Numbered from the stretch's first letter, positions 7,359 through 15,058 are shown. The stretch: 15,786 nt of DNA from WTAW01 sp050115915 (GCA_050115915.1 JASFPP010000080.1:1-15786), one strand, 5' to 3'. Notes: generated by a model not told the origin, from the sequence alone. Program-made: numbers and translations.

Positions 7359-8600
7359 CTAAACCAAGATCTCCTTGGGGATCTCTCTGAGATTGAAGTT
7401 CGAGGCCATGCTGCGGCAGTAAGCTCCAGCACACAGGAGAGCCAAAACATCCCCTTTTCGAGGAGGGGGCATCCATATCTCTTTCCTGAACATATCTCCG
7501 GTTTCGCACAGGTTGCCCGGCACCGTGACCTTTTCCAGGTTTTGGGATTCAACGCATGCGCAATTGACGATATGATGTTGAGCCTGCGTGTAGATCGCGG
7601 GACGTGGGACTGTGTTGAATGTTCCTCCGTCCACACAGACAAAAAGATTCCCGTAGCTTTTTTTGATGTATTCCACCCGGAGAAGCAACACGCCAGCGTC
7701 TCCAACGAGGAATTTTCCGGGCTCTATGGCTACAGCCTTGAGTTTTAACCCCGATTCGTCCAGTCTTTTTCCGATATATTCGGCATATTCCTCGATGGGA
7801 AAGGGATCTTGATCTTCGGAATAGCGTGGGCCGAACCCTCCGCCAAAATCCAGAACCTCGAGTACAAATCCCTCTTGATTCAGCTCGACCGCTTTTTCGA
7901 TCATTCTATCGACCGCTTCTCTCACGGCATCTAAATCATCCTTGGTCCAACCGGATCCCAGATGCTGATGCAGGCCCACAGGTTCAAATCCGTACGCTGC
8001 AGCTTTCTTAAAAATTTGGATTGTGCGGTTTTCTTCGATGCCGAACTTTATGGGAGTTCCGTCGGATGTTCTCTTTCCAGCCGTGACCGCCTTCGGGCTG
8101 AAGCCTCTTCCGATGCCGGGATTCCACCTGATAAACACCTCGAATCTCTGGTTTGAGGACTGTTTTTCTCTCCATTTGCGCATAGTCTCAAGCTGTTCTT
8201 CGGCATCGATGTTCACGACGACACCGTCCAGACTAAAAAGAGTCTGGATGTCTCTTTCGCTCACACTCGTCCCCGTGAATAGAATCTTTTCGCCGGGAAA
8301 TCCTGCTTTGAGCGCTTGTTGAGCCTCCCCAGGAGATACCGCATCGATCCAGATATCTTCCTCATTGAGCATCGCAAGCAACTCGGGGTGGTAGTTCGCT
8401 TTCATCGCATAATAGACTCTTGTTGCGACTGGCAGGGCTTTCTTGAAGATGCGCTGCAGGAATTGGAGGTTCGAACGAATTTGATGTTTGCTATAAAGGA
8501 AAAGAGGAGTGCCGTGTTCTTCGGCGATCGTTTTCGCCTCTCTCTCTGCGATGTAGAGCGTATTGTCTTTGACCTTTAAAAACTCGTTCTCCCACCACAT
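7359..8600 (-). CDS. lysA: Diaminopimelate decarboxylase (LysA-like, fold type III PLP enzyme)
   Basis: Decarboxylates meso-diaminopimelate to lysine, the last step of lysine synthesis, in the cytoplasm. It has 413 residues, the normal length. The PLP lysine is Lys67 in YYAMKANYHP. Phosphate- and substrate-site motifs follow: HLGSG (213-217), GGGFG (253-257), EPGK (293-296, usually EPGR), PRPAIY, CETGD (365-369) with the cysteine contributed across the dimer, and GAYCRSMASNFN (from 392). The EPGK change and CRSM instead of the common GFSM are modest deviations, so a related amino acid or polyamine precursor is not excluded. It lies 68 bp downstream of the DUF72 gene on the same strand and probably shares its transcript. 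No other lysine genes are present. The start at 8600 lacks a good ribosome binding site. Confidence 0.85.
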   Translation of the reverse strand: MWWENEFLKVKDNTLYIAEREAKTIAEEHGTPLFLYSKHQIRSNLQFLQRIFKKALPVATRVYYAMKANYHPELLAMLNEEDIWIDAVSPGEAQQALKAGFPGEKILFTGTSVSERDIQTLFSLDGVVVNIDAEEQLETMRKWREKQSSNQRFEVFIRWNPGIGRGFSPKAVTAGKRTSDGTPIKFGIEENRTIQIFKKAAAYGFEPVGLHQHLGSGWTKDDLDAVREAVDRMIEKAVELNQEGFVLEVLDFGGGFGPRYSEDQDPFPIEEYAEYIGKRLDESGLKLKAVAIEPGKFLVGDAGVLLLRVEYIKKSYGNLFVCVDGGTFNTVPRPAIYTQAQHHIVNCACVESQNLEKVTVPGNLCETGDMFRKEIWMPPPRKGDVLALLCAGAYCRSMASNFNLREIPKEILV

Positions 8601-8668
8601 CTTTTTATCTTTCGTATGAAACGTTCTCGTGCTCCTTGATGTCTATATGCCTTGTTTCAAACGGCTTC

Positions 8669-9565
8669 TCAATCATCTCCGAAAAGACCCAGTTGTCCTT
8701 TTTTAATATCGTCGATGAGCTCTTTGAGAACAGGGAATTCTGCAACGAGTGTCTCTGGCACTTCCAGCTTCTCCCCGGTAATCATGTTTTTGATCTGGAG
8801 GGCGTTGGCCATCGCCTGGCCTCGATAGTGGTTGTTCGTGATTACGAAGACTTTCCCGCTCTTTGTTCCCAGGTTCTTGATCCGGTTCACCCACTCATCC
8901 AGCTCGCTTTTTGAATACAGATAATTGTATCTTGCGTCGCGGCCGGCGCCGTCCCTGAACCAGTCTTTATAATTACGGCCATGGAGTCTCACATAGGTAA
9001 ACTCCGGGTGGGTGACGATTGCGCTCGGCGCGATCGAATTGTTAATCAGAGGCTGATCGATGTTGACATAGCAGACTTTATGCTCAGCAAGAAGTTCGCA
9101 GAATCGAGAATCTGCCCAGGAGCCATGCCTGACCTCCAGAGCTAATGGAAATCCAGAAAACAATTCAAAAAGCCTGATAAGATACTTGGTGTTCGCGATC
9201 GTATTGGCAAAAGACCATGGAAATTGAAGGAGTATTGCAGCCAGTCTTCCGGCCGAGATGAGGGGCTCTATTCCCAGCTTAAACTCGTCGACCTCTTTTT
9301 GTGTGAAGTCTTTTCTGTTGTGTGTGAAGACCTGATGGAGCTTGACCGCAAAGAGAAAGTCCGGGAATCCCTCGGCTTTTCTTACCCACGAGAGGGATAT
9401 CCTCATGACGGGAGGCCTGTAGAAAGTGCTGTTGATCTCGACGATGTTGATGTATTGTCCCAGAAAATAGAGAGCGTGGAAGTCTCTTCCCTTTTGTGCT
9501 GGATAGACAATGCCCTCCCAATCTTTATAGCTCCACCCTGCCGTTCCGACGTAGAATTTTGCCAT
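8669..9565 (-). CDS. DUF72 (YecE-like) TIM-barrel protein with a C-terminal clamp-like motif
   Basis: DUF72 family member of 298 residues; the biochemical function of the family is not established. Recognisable blocks in order: VGTAGWSYKDWEG at the N-terminus, VEINSTFYRPP, FAVKLHQVFTHNRK, LLQFPWSFANT, LEVRHGSWAD, YVRLHGRNYKDW and FVITNNHYRGQAMANA. The last residues read QLGLFGDD. QLGLF (291-295) matches the consensus of bacterial beta-clamp-binding peptides and sits at an exposed C-terminus, so a link to DNA replication or repair is possible; this is inference. It precedes lysA by 68 bp. A promoter-like pair lies directly upstream, leaving almost no leader, and there is no Shine-Dalgarno sequence. 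Confidence 0.9.
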   Translation of the reverse strand: MAKFYVGTAGWSYKDWEGIVYPAQKGRDFHALYFLGQYINIVEINSTFYRPPVMRISLSWVRKAEGFPDFLFAVKLHQVFTHNRKDFTQKEVDEFKLGIEPLISAGRLAAILLQFPWSFANTIANTKYLIRLFELFSGFPLALEVRHGSWADSRFCELLAEHKVCYVNIDQPLINNSIAPSAIVTHPEFTYVRLHGRNYKDWFRDGAGRDARYNYLYSKSELDEWVNRIKNLGTKSGKVFVITNNHYRGQAMANALQIKNMITGEKLEVPETLVAEFPVLKELIDDIKKGQLGLFGDD

Positions 9566-9574
9566 GCGGGCATC

Positions 9575-9603
9575 ATTTTAAATGAATCGTCCGAATTTTC
9601 CAA
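9575..9603 (-). promoter_or_regulatory. Promoter of the DUF72-lysA pair
   Basis: Reading leftward, TTGGAA (9603-9598), a 17-bp spacer and TAAAAT (9580-9575) form a good sigma70-type pair. The predicted start, about 9568, is only a few bases before the DUF72 ATG at 9565, implying a leaderless or nearly leaderless message. Confidence 0.5.
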
Positions 9604-9627
9604 CCCTCAGAAAATAGAAAGCATTTC

Positions 9628-9826
9628 ATGAACTGTGATGACGGGAAAGTACCTTGCGCTATTGAGTGTTTCAATTGTGTGGTGGAGAAAACCTCGAGAA
9701 GGGCTTGACGGGCATGGTGCATCTCCGAACAGGAGATGTGATTAAAGCCCCCACGTCCGAGCGAAGTTTCCTCGCTGGGGAAACTGAGACGGAATTTCGT
9801 TTTCGAAATCACCAATTGGAACACTC
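9628..9826 (+). pseudogene. Copy A of a dispersed small-ORF/repeat element (frameshifted)
   Basis: This occupies most of the 358-bp gap between the DUF72 and substrate-binding genes. It is homologous to the element at 15059-15286 on the other strand. An ATG at 9628 opens a 26-codon frame containing CAIECFNC, matching AMECSDC in the other copy, but it stops at a TGA. The second part, in another frame, reads SERSFLAGETE, matching SERSFLAGGTE. Several differences in that part are third-position changes (AGT/AGC, GCT/GCC), suggesting the family once coded for protein. The core 9664-9826 has matching ends GAGTGTTTCAATTG/CAATTGGAACACTC (13 of 14 complementary). It also has hairpins CATCTCC-GAACA-GGAGATG (9720-9738) and AGTTTCC/GGAAACT (9765-9785). 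Either a decayed small gene or a non-autonomous mobile element. Confidence 0.5.
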
Positions 9827-9875
9827 GGATCGTCATTCATCGCAGTTTTGGAAATGCTCGTAGAAAGATTCCCTC

Positions 9876-9905
9876 TTGAATTTTTAGGACTATCGTGTTT
9901 AAGAT
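9876..9905 (+). promoter_or_regulatory. Possible promoter of the transport operon
   Basis: TTGAAT (9876-9881), an 18-bp spacer and TAAGAT (9900-9905) match the sigma70 consensus at four of six positions each. Predicted transcription would begin about 12 nt before the ATG at 9924, which has no Shine-Dalgarno sequence. The match is weak and other assignments are possible. Confidence 0.3.
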
Positions 9906-9923
9906 ATACCAAAGACATATCCG

Positions 9924-10916
9924 ATGAAAAAAACGCTCATTTGTCTTCTGATCGCTTTGTTTTTTATCGCGAGCTGTCAGAAAGAAAGCAAAAGCCTTTA
10001 TACGATCGGGATTTTTCAGATCAATGACGCGCCTACGATGAATGTATCCCGCGATTCCTTTATCCGGGCCCTCAATGATCAAGGTCTTCGCGATGGAGAG
10101 AACGTCCGTCTGATTCTAAGAAATGCCATGGGAGACATCCCGGAGGCACAGAGACTCGCGCAAGAATTCGTCTCAGAAAGAGTCGATATGATCGTGGCTT
10201 TTTCGACTCCGTGTTTCCAGGCGGCGATGCACGCCACGCGCGATATCCCCATCGTATTTTCATCAGTGGCCAATCCTTATCTCGCGGGCGCCCGGACATC
10301 GGACGAAAATCGTGTGTCGAATGTAGCGGGTGTATCTTCAAGAGGGCCTATAAAGGAGAGCCTTTCTTTTATCCGAGAGGTCATGCCCGACGCCGTTCGG
10401 ATTGGGACTCTTTGGACGCCCTCCGAGCTCAACTCTGGATACTATCTCGAGCTTGCTAAAGAGAGCGCAAACGATCACGGCTTTGAGATTGTCACTGTGC
10501 CTGTGACAAATGCGAGCGAGGTCCTCCTATCCACACAAGTTTTAATCAACAAAAATATCGATGCCATCTACCAGATCTCCGATAATACCATCAACGCTGC
10601 CTTTGAAGCCGTGGGAGAGGTGGCGTCGGAAAATGGCGTACCCCTTTTTGGTGGACATCCTTACTCCACACGTCTTGGCGCTTGCGCTGCACTGGGGTGG
10701 GATTTTTCGGAAATGGGATACAAGGCTGGGCTGATAGCCATTCGTGTGAAGAATGGTGAGGATCCCGCCAACATCCCCTTCCTGTACATGAACGAAGTCA
10801 AGCTTAGCCTCAATCTTGAGGCAGCCCAAAACCAGGGAATCCTGTTTTCGGAAGACATTCGCGAACGAGCGGATGAAATTTTCCCTTCTGGGGAGAAATC
10901 TCCAGATCGACCATAA
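9924..10916 (+). CDS. ABC-type substrate-binding lipoprotein (TrpX/PF04392-like), orphan
   Basis: Predicted cell-surface or periplasmic binding lipoprotein of 330 residues. The first 17 residues form a type II signal peptide (MKKTLICLLIALFF) ending in the lipobox IASC, with Cys18 as the lipidation site. The mature part follows the ABC_sub_bind pattern: IGIFQINDAP, DSFIRALNDQGLRDGENV, EAQRLAQEFVSERVDMIVAFSTP, ATRDIPIVFSSVANP, ISDNTINAAFEAVGEVA and MGYKAGLIAIRVKNGEDPANIPF. Relatives bind aromatic amino acids or other small solutes and normally sit beside a permease and an ATPase gene. Neither is present here. Instead a PTS EIIA gene starts 21 bp downstream and antiporter genes follow, so this protein may act as a sensor or feed a transporter encoded elsewhere. 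The ligand is unknown. Confidence 0.85.
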   Translation: MKKTLICLLIALFFIASCQKESKSLYTIGIFQINDAPTMNVSRDSFIRALNDQGLRDGENVRLILRNAMGDIPEAQRLAQEFVSERVDMIVAFSTPCFQAAMHATRDIPIVFSSVANPYLAGARTSDENRVSNVAGVSSRGPIKESLSFIREVMPDAVRIGTLWTPSELNSGYYLELAKESANDHGFEIVTVPVTNASEVLLSTQVLINKNIDAIYQISDNTINAAFEAVGEVASENGVPLFGGHPYSTRLGACAALGWDFSEMGYKAGLIAIRVKNGEDPANIPFLYMNEVKLSLNLEAAQNQGILFSEDIRERADEIFPSGEKSPDRP

Positions 10917-10937
10917 CGCTAGGGGAAGAGGCGCAAA

Positions 10938-11402
10938 ATGAAAATATGCGGATATCTCAATGAAAACCACATTTTTCTCGATTTAGAACCTGGGGATAAA
11001 AAAGATGTCCTTGAGGTTTTTATTTCAAAACTTAAGGAGAGGGGTGTCATCAGCGAGAAGCAGATGATACTGGATAAACTTTTGGAGAGAGAGACCCTTT
11101 GCAGCACCGGCCTCGAGAAGGGAATCGCTGTGCCCCACACCCTGACCGATCATGTGGATGAACCGCTTCTCGCTCTGGCGGTCATAAAAAAAGGCATGAC
11201 CTACGAGTCGGTGGACCAAATGCCCACTTACGTCCTTCTTTTGATCTTGGGGAACACAAAGAAACCAGGTATGCAGCTTAAGATCCTCGCTCATGTTTGT
11301 CGGCTTGTCAAAGAAACGGATATCGTCGAAAAGATCAGAAAGATCGAATCTCCGGAGGAGATCTGCAGGATATTTGAAGAGGAAGAAGGGAAGATTGAAT
11401 GA
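10938..11402 (+). CDS. PTS EIIA domain protein, PtsN (EIIA-Ntr)/fructose type
   Basis: Cytoplasmic phosphoacceptor domain of 154 residues. The phosphorylatable histidine is His67 in GLEKGIAVPHT, the standard EIIA-fructose/mannitol/Ntr motif, preceded by LLERETLCSTGL. VLLLILGNTKKPGMQLKILAHV corresponds to the family segment FxLLxP...HLxxLAxL. There is no EIIB, EIIC, HPr or EI gene in the window, so a regulatory rather than sugar-transport role is likely. In E. coli, PtsN interacts with potassium-transport and sensor proteins (TrkA, KdpD), and antiporter genes follow here. The ATG has AGGGGAAGAGG upstream. Its stop overlaps the next start as ATGA (11399-11402), indicating translational coupling to the PII-like gene. 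Confidence 0.85.
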   Translation: MKICGYLNENHIFLDLEPGDKKDVLEVFISKLKERGVISEKQMILDKLLERETLCSTGLEKGIAVPHTLTDHVDEPLLALAVIKKGMTYESVDQMPTYVLLLILGNTKKPGMQLKILAHVCRLVKETDIVEKIRKIESPEEICRIFEEEEGKIE

Positions 11403-11734
11403 AGCTTCTTATTTTGATCTTGAATAAAGTCGAGAAATTGGAAGAAGTTCTCGAAGGATTTATCGAGATCGGAATCTCCGGAGCCACCGTGATCGATAGT
11501 GTCGGTATGGGACACATCATCAGCGAAGAAGTGCCGATCTTCGCCGGTTTACGTTTTATGTTTGCGGGTGCCAAACCGCACAACAAGACGATCTTATCTG
11601 TGATTAAAGAGGAAAAGGAAGAGCCCGTGGTGCGGTTGCTCGAGAAGATTTTGGGTGATCTGAATAAGCCTGGTACAGGTATCCTCTTCATGATCCCGGT
11701 CGATCGTGTCGAGGGCTTGAAGCCTGAGATCTGA
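11399..11734 (+). CDS. PII-like small regulatory protein
   Basis: A 111-residue protein with the layout of the PII superfamily. The first strand and helix MKLLILILNKVEKLEEVLEGF, then GISGATVIDSVGMGH, resembles the IIxxxKLxxVxxAL...GVxGxTVxxxxGxG region of GlnB/GlnK. A C-terminal GTGILFMIPVDRVEGL resembles the GDGKIFVxPVxxxxxI strand. The T-loop region (about 38-60) is short and lacks the uridylylated tyrosine of classical PII. PII-like proteins often sit next to the transporter they control and sense adenine nucleotides or bicarbonate; the ligand here cannot be read from the sequence. It overlaps the EIIA gene by four bases and is 4 nt from the first antiporter gene, so it is probably made in stoichiometry with both. 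Confidence 0.65.
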   Translation: MKLLILILNKVEKLEEVLEGFIEIGISGATVIDSVGMGHIISEEVPIFAGLRFMFAGAKPHNKTILSVIKEEKEEPVVRLLEKILGDLNKPGTGILFMIPVDRVEGLKPEI

Positions 11735-11738
11735 ATTT

Positions 11739-12950
11739 ATGAACGCCATATATGCCTTTGGCCTCCTCATCCTGCTGGCCTTTCTCGGATCACGATTCAT
11801 CGTCCGCCGGAAGTCGTTATCTCCACTGAATTATTTATTCCTCTCCGGTCTTGTCTATATTTTTCTCGGCCTATATCTAGGAAAAATGGGGTTGAATATC
11901 CTGAGCCCCCAGGTTTTGGCTGATCTAACGCCCCTTTTAAGCCTTGGCTTGGGATGGATCGGTTTTCTGTTCGGCTTTCAGTTCGAAAGCAGATATCTGC
12001 GCCGTTTCCCAAAGAAATATATTGGATTATCATTCCTCAAGTCCTTATTCGTATTATTATCGGTCTATGTTGTTATTTTTTTTCTGCTTAAAGAATTGTA
12101 TTTTGAGCAGCAGCCATTTCTTCTTTTCGGGATAGCTGTGGCCTTTGGCCTTCTAGCAACCATTAATTCTCCAACCCTTTTAAATGCAGCTTCTTTTGCC
12201 CTCTCCATCAAAGGCGATTATTGCTATCTGGCTAGGTTCTTGACCAGCGTGAGCGGCTTTTGGGGCGTTCTGGGGCTCGCTCTCGTGTTCTCTTTTTGGC
12301 ATTATCCTTTTTTCGAATTCCGAATCATTTTAAAGGGATCTATCCTCTTTTTGATCTCCACGATAGTTCCCATCGTCCTCGGATTTCTCTTCCATCGCTT
12401 AACGAAAAAAAGAACATCGGAGCAGGACATTCTTGTCTATCTTCTAGGATTTATATTTTTTATCTCAGGAGCGGCTTTTTACTTCAACATGTCTCCCCTC
12501 TATGTGTCTATGGTGATGGGTATCGCCTATTCAAACCTCACGAAGATTCAGGAGAGACTCTATCCGCTGCTTTTATCCGTGGAAAAACCGCTCTATATCG
12601 TTTTCCTCATTCTTATCGGAGCACTTTGGGAATTTAGATTCGACATCAACATCGCACTTTTGGTTTTTGCATTTTTCTGTTCTCGAATCCTTGGTTATGT
12701 GTTACCTATGAGGCCCTTGAGATTTCTGCTCAAATTTCCTCTCCCGCTGCCGTGTCTTTTCGGATTCTCTTTTCTCTCTTTCGGAGGACTTGGGGTCGCC
12801 TTTGCCGTAAGCTTGAAATTAGCCTATCCCATGGAATTGACAGAGGTGTTTTTATCCGTGGCTTTGATCTCTATCATTGTCAGCGATTTTTTAAGCCCGT
12901 GGATCCTGAAGCGTTCCCTCTTAAGGCTTGAATCTAAGGAAGAGTCATGA
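11739..12950 (+). CDS. Cation/proton antiporter-like membrane protein, probably catalytically altered
   Basis: Integral membrane protein of 403 residues with about 11-13 hydrophobic segments, distantly related to CPA-type Na+/H+ or K+/H+ exchangers. The helix pair that normally forms the ion site is recognisable as ATINSPTLLNAA (about 140-151) and YLARFLTSVSGFWGVLGLAL (about 163-182). Aligned with the next gene's product, Ser172-Gly173 occupy the place of its Lys-Asp pair, so the carboxylate expected to bind ion or proton is missing. GGLGVAFAVSLKL near the C-terminus resembles a late helix of these carriers. No TrkA-N/RCK domain is attached. It lies 4 nt after the PII-like gene and overlaps the next antiporter gene by ATGA (12947-12950). 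I infer a structural or regulatory partner of the second antiporter. Confidence 0.72.
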   Translation: MNAIYAFGLLILLAFLGSRFIVRRKSLSPLNYLFLSGLVYIFLGLYLGKMGLNILSPQVLADLTPLLSLGLGWIGFLFGFQFESRYLRRFPKKYIGLSFLKSLFVLLSVYVVIFFLLKELYFEQQPFLLFGIAVAFGLLATINSPTLLNAASFALSIKGDYCYLARFLTSVSGFWGVLGLALVFSFWHYPFFEFRIILKGSILFLISTIVPIVLGFLFHRLTKKRTSEQDILVYLLGFIFFISGAAFYFNMSPLYVSMVMGIAYSNLTKIQERLYPLLLSVEKPLYIVFLILIGALWEFRFDINIALLVFAFFCSRILGYVLPMRPLRFLLKFPLPLPCLFGFSFLSFGGLGVAFAVSLKLAYPMELTEVFLSVALISIIVSDFLSPWILKRSLLRLESKEES

Positions 12951-14242
12951 TCGCGCTAGTGGTGATTCTTTTTTTAATGTTTTTTTTGAAGACTACTATT
13001 TTTATGCCATTCGCCGATCCACAAAAGGGCACATCCATAGCACTCGGTTTTATATTGATTTTTGCCTTTCTTTTCGGGAAACAGATCAACCGCTTGAAAC
13101 TCCCTCAAATCACTGGATTCATTCTCGCCGGTATTCTGTGTGGCCCTTACATTTTGAGATTCCTCAATACAAATCAGGTGAGGGATTTGCAGCTCCTGGA
13201 TGGATTGGCTTTGAGTTTGATCGCTCTAACGGCAGGCGGAGAAATGCAGATCAAACGCTTAAAGGGCCAGCTCAAATCCATTACTTCACTTGTCATTTTT
13301 CAGACAGGGACAATCATTCTGGGCTTCCTCCTTTTTGGCCTTGTAGGACGCCAGCTTTTTCCGTTCTTTGCGAATCTGACCATGATTCAAACTGTGGCTG
13401 TATCCCTTTTAATAGGAACACTCGCAACAGCCACATCTCCGGCCTCGACGATTGCTATCATCACGGAAACCCAATCTAAAGGAAAATATACGGATTTAGT
13501 ACTCAGTGTTGCGGTTGTTAAAGACTTTATCGTAATCCTGATTTTTGCCCTCTTTTTATCTTTATCAAAACCCGTTTTTTCCAGCGATCAGGATTTTGAT
13601 ATAGGGATTTTCTCTCAAATTTTTAAAGAGGTCGGAGGTTCAGCCGTGCTCGGCATAGTTGTAGGAGGCGGCATCATTCTCTATCTTAAATATATTCAGA
13701 GAGAGATGACGATATTCATTCTGAGTGTTGCCTTCTTCACATACCAGATCTCCCATAACTACGGCTATCATCCGCTTCTTATCTGTCTTGTAGCGGGTTT
13801 TCTCGTCGAAAACTTCTCGCCGCATGGAGATCGATTCATTCAGGCCATCGAAAAAACATCTCTTCCCGTCTATGTTGTGTTTTTTGCCATATCGGGGGCA
13901 TCACTCAATATGGATGCCCTGCGGAGTAGCTGGCTTTTGGCTCTCATTTTAGTTTTTTGGAGAGGTCTGCTTAAGTTTTTAGGAACATACAGCGGAGCCA
14001 CTATCGTCAAAGAGGAGAGTGGAGTGCGAAAATGGAGCTGGGCTGGATTTATTTCTCAGGCTGGGGTTGCCCTAGGACTTGCCATCCTCGTGGAAGAGAA
14101 TTTTCCTCATTTTCAAGGAGTCTTTTTATCCCTTGTTATTGCCATCATTGCGATCAATCAAATCATCGGACCGGTCCTCTTGCAGAAACTTCTCATTTGG
14201 GTTCAAGAAGCAGGGAAAAAAACCTTGGATCTTAAGAATTGA
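12947..14242 (+). CDS. Cation:proton antiporter, CPA2/KefB-type membrane domain
   Basis: Integral membrane carrier of 431 residues with about 12-13 hydrophobic segments; probably exchanges K+ or Na+ for protons. LPQITGFILAGILCGPYIL (52-70) is the classical CPA2 motif P-x-x-x-G-F/Y-x-L-A-G-I-L-x-G-P. The unwound-helix motif ATATSPASTIAII (160-172) and the following VAVVKDFIVILIF, with Lys192-Asp193, form the presumed ion site. No C-terminal RCK domain follows, so regulation must come from separate proteins, such as the EIIA and PII-like products of the same operon. AAGGAAGAG precedes the ATG, which overlaps the upstream stop. The stop is within thiD's 3' end: the two convergent frames overlap by 11 bp. 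Confidence 0.88.
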   Translation: MIALVVILFLMFFLKTTIFMPFADPQKGTSIALGFILIFAFLFGKQINRLKLPQITGFILAGILCGPYILRFLNTNQVRDLQLLDGLALSLIALTAGGEMQIKRLKGQLKSITSLVIFQTGTIILGFLLFGLVGRQLFPFFANLTMIQTVAVSLLIGTLATATSPASTIAIITETQSKGKYTDLVLSVAVVKDFIVILIFALFLSLSKPVFSSDQDFDIGIFSQIFKEVGGSAVLGIVVGGGIILYLKYIQREMTIFILSVAFFTYQISHNYGYHPLLICLVAGFLVENFSPHGDRFIQAIEKTSLPVYVVFFAISGASLNMDALRSSWLLALILVFWRGLLKFLGTYSGATIVKEESGVRKWSWAGFISQAGVALGLAILVEENFPHFQGVFLSLVIAIIAINQIIGPVLLQKLLIWVQEAGKKTLDLKN

Positions 14243-15005
14243 TCTGAATAATGTGTTGTCCCTGTCCTATGGATTGGGCTTTCTTTATGGCGTCGGTCGT
14301 GTCCTTTATCGCCAGTTCACAGGCTTTGTGAAGGGGATGGTCGAACACAAGATAACCCAAAAGGCTCGATGAGAGAAAGCACCCTGTTCCATGGACGGAT
14401 TTGTCGATTCTTTCGTTTGAAAACCGGGTGAAATTTTCCCCATCGAAGAGCACATCAGAGGGTCGATCTTTAAGATGCCCTCCTTTGATAAGGCAGGGGG
14501 CAGCAGTCATTTGGAAAATCCTCTCCGCAGCCTTTTTCATACCGACAATATCTTCGATGGCCATTTTTGATAATAATTTTGCCTCATGGATGTTGGGTGT
14601 CAAGAGATTGGCTTTCGGGCCGAACGTCTCAGCATAAAAGGGAATATCCTTTTTATCGAGGAGCTGGTAACCGGAACTGGATCTTATGATGGGATCGACG
14701 ACTACAGGTATCTCAGGATTCTCCGATAAGATTTGAGCGATCACCGGAATATTCTCTCGGCTTCCCACCATTCCGACCTTTATACCCGAGATCTCCAGAT
14801 CAGCCTTGAGCTCGTGATACTGTTCCTCTAGAAAATCCGGAGGAGGACAGAATGTGTCCTTCATGCGCGCGGTATTCTGAGCAGTGAGCGCTGTTACGAT
14901 GCCGATCCCATGAAAGCCCATTTGTATAAACCTCCTTATGTCGAGCAGAACTCCTGCTCCAGAGGTCGGATCGTAACCTGCAATCGATAAAAGAACTTTT
15001 TTCAT
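14232..15005 (-). CDS. thiD: Hydroxymethylpyrimidine/phosphomethylpyrimidine kinase
   Basis: Thiamin biosynthesis and salvage enzyme that phosphorylates HMP and HMP-phosphate to the pyrophosphate. It is a ribokinase-fold protein of 257 residues, the usual size. The N-terminal motif SIAGYDPTSGAG (7-18) matches the substrate-binding GxDPSGGAG. ALTAQNT, GIKVGMV, VVVDPI, LLTPNIHEA and CLIKGGH follow in family order. HGTGC (205-209) supplies the anion-hole and the catalytic residue near Cys209. No other thiamin genes or THI-box riboswitch are seen nearby. The promoter proposed at 15061-15089 lies ~50 bp upstream. Copy B of the dispersed element is directly upstream on the same strand. The start ATG at 15005 has no Shine-Dalgarno sequence. 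Confidence 0.92.
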   Translation of the reverse strand: MKKVLLSIAGYDPTSGAGVLLDIRRFIQMGFHGIGIVTALTAQNTARMKDTFCPPPDFLEEQYHELKADLEISGIKVGMVGSRENIPVIAQILSENPEIPVVVDPIIRSSSGYQLLDKKDIPFYAETFGPKANLLTPNIHEAKLLSKMAIEDIVGMKKAAERIFQMTAAPCLIKGGHLKDRPSDVLFDGENFTRFSNERIDKSVHGTGCFLSSSLLGYLVFDHPLHKACELAIKDTTDAIKKAQSIGQGQHIIQINS

Positions 15006-15058
15006 TGTCTAAGATCTCTTGAACGTGAGGGCCAATCCCAATCACACAAACCTGACTA

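Noticed and set aside
7223..7705. Minus-strand 160-codon frame spanning the nitroreductase and lysA ends
   Set aside because: It overlaps two convincing genes in other frames and has no independent support.
12928..13479. Plus-strand 183-codon frame overlapping the second antiporter
   Set aside because: Runs out of frame through the conserved CPA2 motifs of the true gene and gives a low-complexity soluble sequence with no recognisable domain.
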